A stretch of DNA of 64,000 nt, from the NCBI RefSeq assembly GCF_000499845.2, contig NC_023749.2, positions 9,096,013-9,160,012 of the forward strand. The letters run 5' to 3'. The stretch is from Phaseolus vulgaris (taxonomy: Eukaryota > Streptophyta > Magnoliopsida > Fabales > Fabaceae). This document shows, one piece after another, positions 59,750 to 64,000 of the stretch (position 1 is the stretch's first letter; the number at the start of each line of letters is the position of its first letter). The notes below the pieces were generated by a model. The model was not told the origin of the DNA. It searched no databases and worked only from the letters and a program-made list of their open reading frames with translations. The position numbers and the translations under genes were made by a program.

Positions 59750-61478
59750 TGTGTTTTTAACATTTGGATGGTTCAACAGAAGGAATGGAAACTAATAAAA
59801 AATGGATTTAGCATTATAAAACGTACCTTTGTTCCTCCAGGCTCAACCAAATTGTATTATTTAAGGATATTGCTAACAGATAAAAAAAAGGTTGTACTGA
59901 TTATCAGAGCATAAAAACTGTTAATATCATAACTTACAAGACATATCAAGAAGCTTGTTATGCAGTGGGGCTATTGACCGATGATAAAGAATTTATTGAT
60001 GCAATTAAAAAATCTAGTTGCATTGCTTTTGCACATCAACTGAGAACTTTGTTTGTTACACTATTAATGATGAATACAATGGCTAAGCCTGATGAAGTCT
60101 GGAGATCTACTTGGAAGTTACTATCTGATGATATTCTATATAAAAAAAAGGAAAGTTCAACTTACCATGTATAAATGAAATACTTATTCCAAAGTTAACT
60201 TATGATTCAAAGTTATGTAATGTAACTTACATTTTCTAGGCCTTCATATTGAGGATTATGAATTACAAAATATTTGTCTTCTACAAATAGATGAATTATT
60301 AGTTTCAAATGGTAAATCTTTGAAGGACTTCAATTGTCTACCTCAACCTATTCGTTCAAATTCATATATTTTGGAAAATAGATTTCTTATTGATGAATTG
60401 AGTTATGATATAACAAACATGTCTTAATTGCATGCATCACTGTTCAAATGTCTTACTGCTGAACAAATGAATGTATGTGAAAATATAATGACAGCAGTAC
60501 AATTAGGAGGTTTTTTTCTTCTTATACGGATATGACGGAACATGCAAAACATTTATGTGGAAAACAATGTCTAGTGGAATCAAATCAACAAGAATGATTG
60601 TATTAAATGTAGCTTTAAGTGAGATTGCTTCTTTATTGCTTCCTAACGGAAAAACAACTCATTCTACCATCAACTTGTAACATAAGTCATGGAAGCCTTC
60701 GTGCTAAGTTATTGATTGAGACAAAGTTGATTATAAAGGATGAAGCTCCAATGATGAACAAGTTGTGTTTTGAGGCTTTCAACAGAACATTAAGAGATAT
60801 TATGAAGGTTGTAGATGAAAAGAACAATAACAAGCCTTTTGGTGGTAAAGTTGTTGTACTGGGAGGTGATTTTAGGCAAATTCTACCTGTTGTCTTGAAG
60901 GGATCAAGATATGACAATGTAAATACAACTATAAACTATTATGAATTATAGAAATATTGCAAAGTTTTAAAACTTCCAAAGAATATGAGATTAACAAGTC
61001 AGGAATTAATTGAAAGTGTTGCAGAGATCAATGAATTTGTTTAATGGATTCTAAAGATTGGTGATGTAAAGATTGGTGATGGAAATATGAACTTAAATGA
61101 AATTGGGAAAGACATGATTGAAATACCCAAACATCTATTAATCGAACACAGTGATTCACCTTTACTCAGCTTAGTTGAATTTGTGTATCCTAAATTCTTG
61201 GATAATATGAGCAATGCTAACTATTTTGATGACGGTGCAATACTTTGTCCAACGACTGAATGTGTAGATCAAATTAATGAATTTATCCTATCTTTAATGC
61301 CTGAAGAAGAAGTTACTTACTTAAGTTCAGACACATCTTGCCAATCCGATGAACCGGAAGACATTTAAGTTGGGTGGTTTACATCCGAGATTTTAAACGA
61401 TATTAGATGCTCAGGAATTCATCATAATTGCCTAAATTTCAAAACTAGTGTTCCAATAATGCTTTTAAGAAATCATTG
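59750..61478 (+). pseudogene. Helitron helicase (PIF1-type) remnant
   Basis: Frames on the plus strand give the end of the Rep part and much of the PIF1-like helicase of a plant Helitron. In order: NGFSIIKRTFVPPGSTKLYY, AVGLLTDDKEFIDAI, then TWKLLSDDILY, SLFKCLTAEQMNV, a damaged Walker A (YDGTCKTFMW near 60525-60560), and Walker B LIIKDEAPMMNK. Motif III is VVLGGDFRQILPVV. The C-terminal part is DDGAILCPTTECVDQINEF and LSSDTSCQSDEPED, to VPIMLLRNH at 61478. The phosphate-binding glycine before Lys is Cys here. Several stops and frameshifts (near 59914, 60172, 60425, 60660, 60950 and 61366) kill it. It breaks off next to sequence belonging to a minus-strand Helitron end. Confidence 0.85.
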
Positions 61479-61499
61479 TTGTTGCTTTGTTGAGTTTCT

Positions 61500-62576
61500 T
61501 CTGGTGCACCACAGGCTCCTAAAAGTATCGATATTTTCGAATGAGACGTTGTGTAACTCTTGTACCTTGTGAAGGCAAATCATGATAATCCATTTTCAAT
61601 GGCATTAGCGGCCATGAAAAAACATAGTAACTGTCGTTTCTTCTTCTTCTGCAAAATGGGAGCAAGAGATATAAATGGAATTGATGCTGAAAACACAAAC
61701 GTCCTCTTGTACAACAAAGTGTAACCATTCATTGGTTTATGGTTTTCCCGCATTCTCACGAGTCTCTGACCTTGGTTTTTGTAACATGAATAAGAAAAGT
61801 TGATCCTTGGGGGAATTAAGAGGGTGAGACACCAAAATCGCCCAAAATTTGAACCAAAAACTTCCCTTTTTGTGGAGTTGGTGCTTAGCAAGGACAAAAC
61901 AATGAGTTTGTAAGTATTTTCCATTCCTGAAATGCACATCCAAGAAAGAAAAAATGCCTCTATTAACCACACAAACAAAAACCTAGAATAAAAAAATAAA
62001 ACAAAAAACAAAAAAGGGCAAAAATAAAAAACACAAAAAAGTGGTCTTATCCTCTTTATACGTGCTTTGCCAAACATCATAGATTTGATTGACCCTTGAT
62101 GACCATGAGGAAGGGCTTCTCGAGACCACCTAGAGGTCGAAGTCGCGTAGGGTGTTGTGGCAGTGGTCGGGGGAAGAAGTCCGAAATGACATAGTAGATA
62201 ACGAGAATGAAAGGGAGGAGGGTGGAGAAGTAGATGTAGAAAGGCCAGTGTAGGCCATGTGAGAAGAACCACTCTCTGTATCGGCGACAAGATGAAGCAA
62301 GAGGCACATGGATTTGAAGAGATAAGAAGAGAGAGAAACGTAATGAGACCAAAAAATCAATTTGAGAGTTATAGTGGAGGCGGATGAAAAAGTAACGTGA
62401 GGTGTTAATTGGTTTTTGTAATAGGAGAATTTTTTTTGTTTAGCAACTGTTCTTTATGAAATTACAAAATGCCCAGGACAATTTAATAGAATGAAAGATT
62501 GTTATAACTTATAAGAATAAAATGAAAAAAAGAAAAAATGGTTATAAAGAGGAATTTTTTTATATATAGGTATAGA
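61500..62576 (-). mobile_element. Helitron 5' end with captured gene-like fragment
   Basis: On the minus strand the element starts at 62576 with TCTATACCTATATATAAAAA, identical over 20 bases to the Helitron at 16293. It then goes on with TTCCTCTTTATAACC, GGGCATTTTGTAATTTCA and other words related to that element. The next 850 bases are less AT-rich and contain a frame (62352-62077) with a hydrophobic stretch YIYFSTLLPFILVIYYVI, plausibly a membrane segment of a captured exon. The source gene is not recognised. A 3' end (hairpin plus CTRR) was not found on the left. Confidence 0.65.
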
Positions 62577-62879
62577 TAATATAATTTATAAAAAAAATAT
62601 AATCTTGCAAAAATAATTTTAAAAACTATACTACGCCTATTTCTGAAAGAAGAAATTGTATTATTATGTTGAAGAAAATATTTAACTATTTATTTTATTA
62701 AATAAATAAATTATTATTTTTATTTCAAAATAAGATTGTCGCAGTAAAAGAAATTTATAAACTTAAATTACCAAAATTATTCACGTATAATGTTATGAAA
62801 AAAAAAATGAAGAGAGAGAGTAGGTCAAAACGATTCGTTTTATGGAACATATTCCTTGTGAAGTATAAACCCATATTTT
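62577..62879. other. Short intergenic region, presumed CCT2 promoter
   Basis: AT-rich sequence between the Helitron end and the CCT2 leader. No strong TATA box is seen. Confidence 0.4.
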
Positions 62880-62963
62880 GACAGAACTGAAACAAAACCC
62901 TTACGCTCTCTGTTCGCATCGCAGCTCTCTCACTCGCTTCGCCAACCCTACCTTCTTCCGCCA
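62880..62963 (+). other. CCT2: CCT2 untranslated first exon (approximate start)
   Basis: A pyrimidine-rich leader (CTCTCTCACTCGCTTCGCC, AACCCTACCTTCTTCC) ends at CCA before a GTGAGT donor at 62964. No start codon is needed here. The transcription start is not fixed. Intron 1 (62964-63668, 705 bases) ends at CTATTCAG. Confidence 0.65.
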
Positions 62964-63693
62964 GTGAGTCTCTCGCGTTCTCTGTATTTCAAGCTTTCAA
63001 CCATTTTATGCATTTCGATTCTCCTTCTCTCCGTTCGGAAGTTCCTTTATGTTCTGCTCTGCATCAACTTCTTAACTTCCACCATATCAAATCGCATTAC
63101 TTTTTTCTTCCTTCATTTCTCACCTTCTCATAATAAATCCATGTTTCTTTTCCTTGTCCGAGCCCCCGATGCTCTCATTTTTTATAGGACGATGTAGATG
63201 AATAGCTAGAATGGCTTAGTTGATAGAAGTAATAATTGCATTTGCAGTGTGTAACCTAAAACCAGACGCAAAGGGTTTATGTTTTCTTTGTCTACACTTT
63301 GGACATAGTGGATTCTTTAGTATTATTTATTATTTTATTTAATGTACAGGATATATAATTCTTTTTCCTGTTCTTTTGGTAGATCTGTGTTATTTTAGTA
63401 ACTTGCTGGTAGATGATGATCTGGGAGAAATTACTATATTTATAGTTTTTTTAAAGTGTAACCGAGTGATGCATATTATGAGAGGTGGTTTATTGTGAAA
63501 GGTGAAAGGAACAAACAGTGTAATCGAGCCCTAATATGCATAGGGCAGTGTTTCCTTAGGGTGCTTTTTTTTACTTGATTTTGTTATTCTTTTTTTGGTT
63601 GGCCTGATCCTCTCAGAATGTAGATATTTTTTTTTTCTATGACTGATATGATTTGTTTCTCTATTCAGGTGATTCCATTTGAATTTGCCTGTT

Positions 63694-63840
63694 ATGGCGG
63701 TAAGTTACGTACTATACACTTTTGTTGTTTTCTTTTCTCTTTTTTGCTTCATTTGAGGATTTCTTTTGTGGTGAATGCTATAGATTGACAGAATTTTTAA
63801 AGATGAAGCCAGTGAAGAAAAAGGAGAGCGGGCCAGAATG
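63694..63840 (+). CDS. CCT2: CCT2, chaperonin TCP-1 subunit beta, N-terminus (runs off right edge)
   Basis: Exon 2 (63669-63699) carries the start codon at 63694 and encodes only Met-Ala before a GTAAGT donor. After an 84-base intron, exon 3 (63784-63840) encodes 19 residues, starting IDRIFKDEASEEKGERARM. It ends in frame at a GTGAGC donor, and intron 3 leaves the window. The 21 residues fit the conserved N-terminus of plant and animal CCT subunit beta, in which this segment precedes the ASFVGAMAIADLVK-type region. The full protein is about 530 residues. It is one of eight subunits of the cytosolic chaperonin ring that folds actin, tubulin and other proteins using ATP. All splice sites seen are canonical, with no defects. 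The assignment rests on a short but distinctive peptide. Confidence 0.88.
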
Positions 63841-64000
63841 GTGAGCATGTTATGCTCTTATGTTTTTGCCTTGTTTTCTTGATTATAATATACTGTTTAT
63901 GATCTGTATCAGCAAGTTTTACCATGCATTATTGTTTTTATGAGTCTAGGAAAAGTTTGTTAACTCTCGTTATGTGTGTTGTATGATTTGGTTTTGTGCA

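Noticed and set aside
62964..63197. A 77-codon plus-strand frame near the right end
   Set aside because: It lies in intron 1 of CCT2, directly after the donor site, and has no recognisable domain.
1..64000. CRISPR arrays, operons and ribosome binding sites
   Set aside because: The window is plant nuclear DNA with introns and retroelements. The regular repeats seen are transposon-linked minisatellites.

Overview
The window looks like a gene-poor, AT-rich, transposon-dense piece of a dicot nuclear genome. It is most likely a papilionoid legume, possibly of the Phaseolus/Vigna/Glycine group. That placement rests on the style of the dispersed repeats and on plant-type gene structure, not on a search. 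Only two ordinary host genes are clear. One is a complete single-exon cytochrome P450 on the minus strand (26973-28472) that matches the CYP94C subfamily, the jasmonoyl-isoleucine oxidases. The other is the 5' end of CCT2, chaperonin TCP-1 subunit beta, on the plus strand. CCT2 has an untranslated first exon near 62.9 kb and short coding exons at 63694-63699 and 63784-63840, and it runs off the right edge.

Left part (1-26.9 kb). At 1-2.7 kb a minus-strand Copia element (gag plus LTR) abuts the 3' half of a second, opposite Copia element of the same LTR family. That one in turn sits in the end of a Harbinger-type MITE (2720-3514). A family of fold-back elements with CACTACAAGAAAA ends recurs at 7.0, 10.2, 31.6, 32.3, 39.4 and 44.3 kb. 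The 10.2-kb copy is split by a 5'-truncated LINE (10302-11770) flanked by an exact 10-bp target duplication. A Helitron with both ends lies at 16293-17458. A Gypsy-type LTR lies at about 20.2-20.7 kb.

Middle part (28.9-48 kb). A segment is present twice, near 29.4-31.2 kb and 35.1-35.8 kb. One copy carries a solo LTR (29727-30664) and the other shows the empty site. Between them is a nest of MITEs, including two tandem Harbinger-type copies separated and flanked by TTA. A decayed Copia gag-protease region with its leader repeats and LTR lies at 36.5-38.7 kb. A Tat/Ogre-like LTR element with tandem repeats spans about 43.4-47.2 kb.

Right part (48-64 kb). The minus strand carries a small, apparently intact GRF zinc-finger gene with one intron (48761-49132). 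Next to it are a frameshifted gene of the putative-plant-transposon-protein family and a deleted PIF/Harbinger transposase whose DDE domain runs into ORF1-like sequence. A higher-order array of the palindrome AATCGATTA follows (53587-53907), then a TG..CA repeat, Helitron fragments, and a broken Helitron helicase (59750-61478). A minus-strand Helitron 5' end at 62576 lies about 300 bases before the CCT2 leader.

The genes do not form a shared pathway. CYP94C1 would act in jasmonate turnover and CCT2 in cytosolic protein folding. Everything else is selfish DNA in various states of decay. I did not find a convincing new biological system. The strongest leads are the intact GRF gene beside transposase remains, the palindrome array, and the Helitron end beside CCT2.
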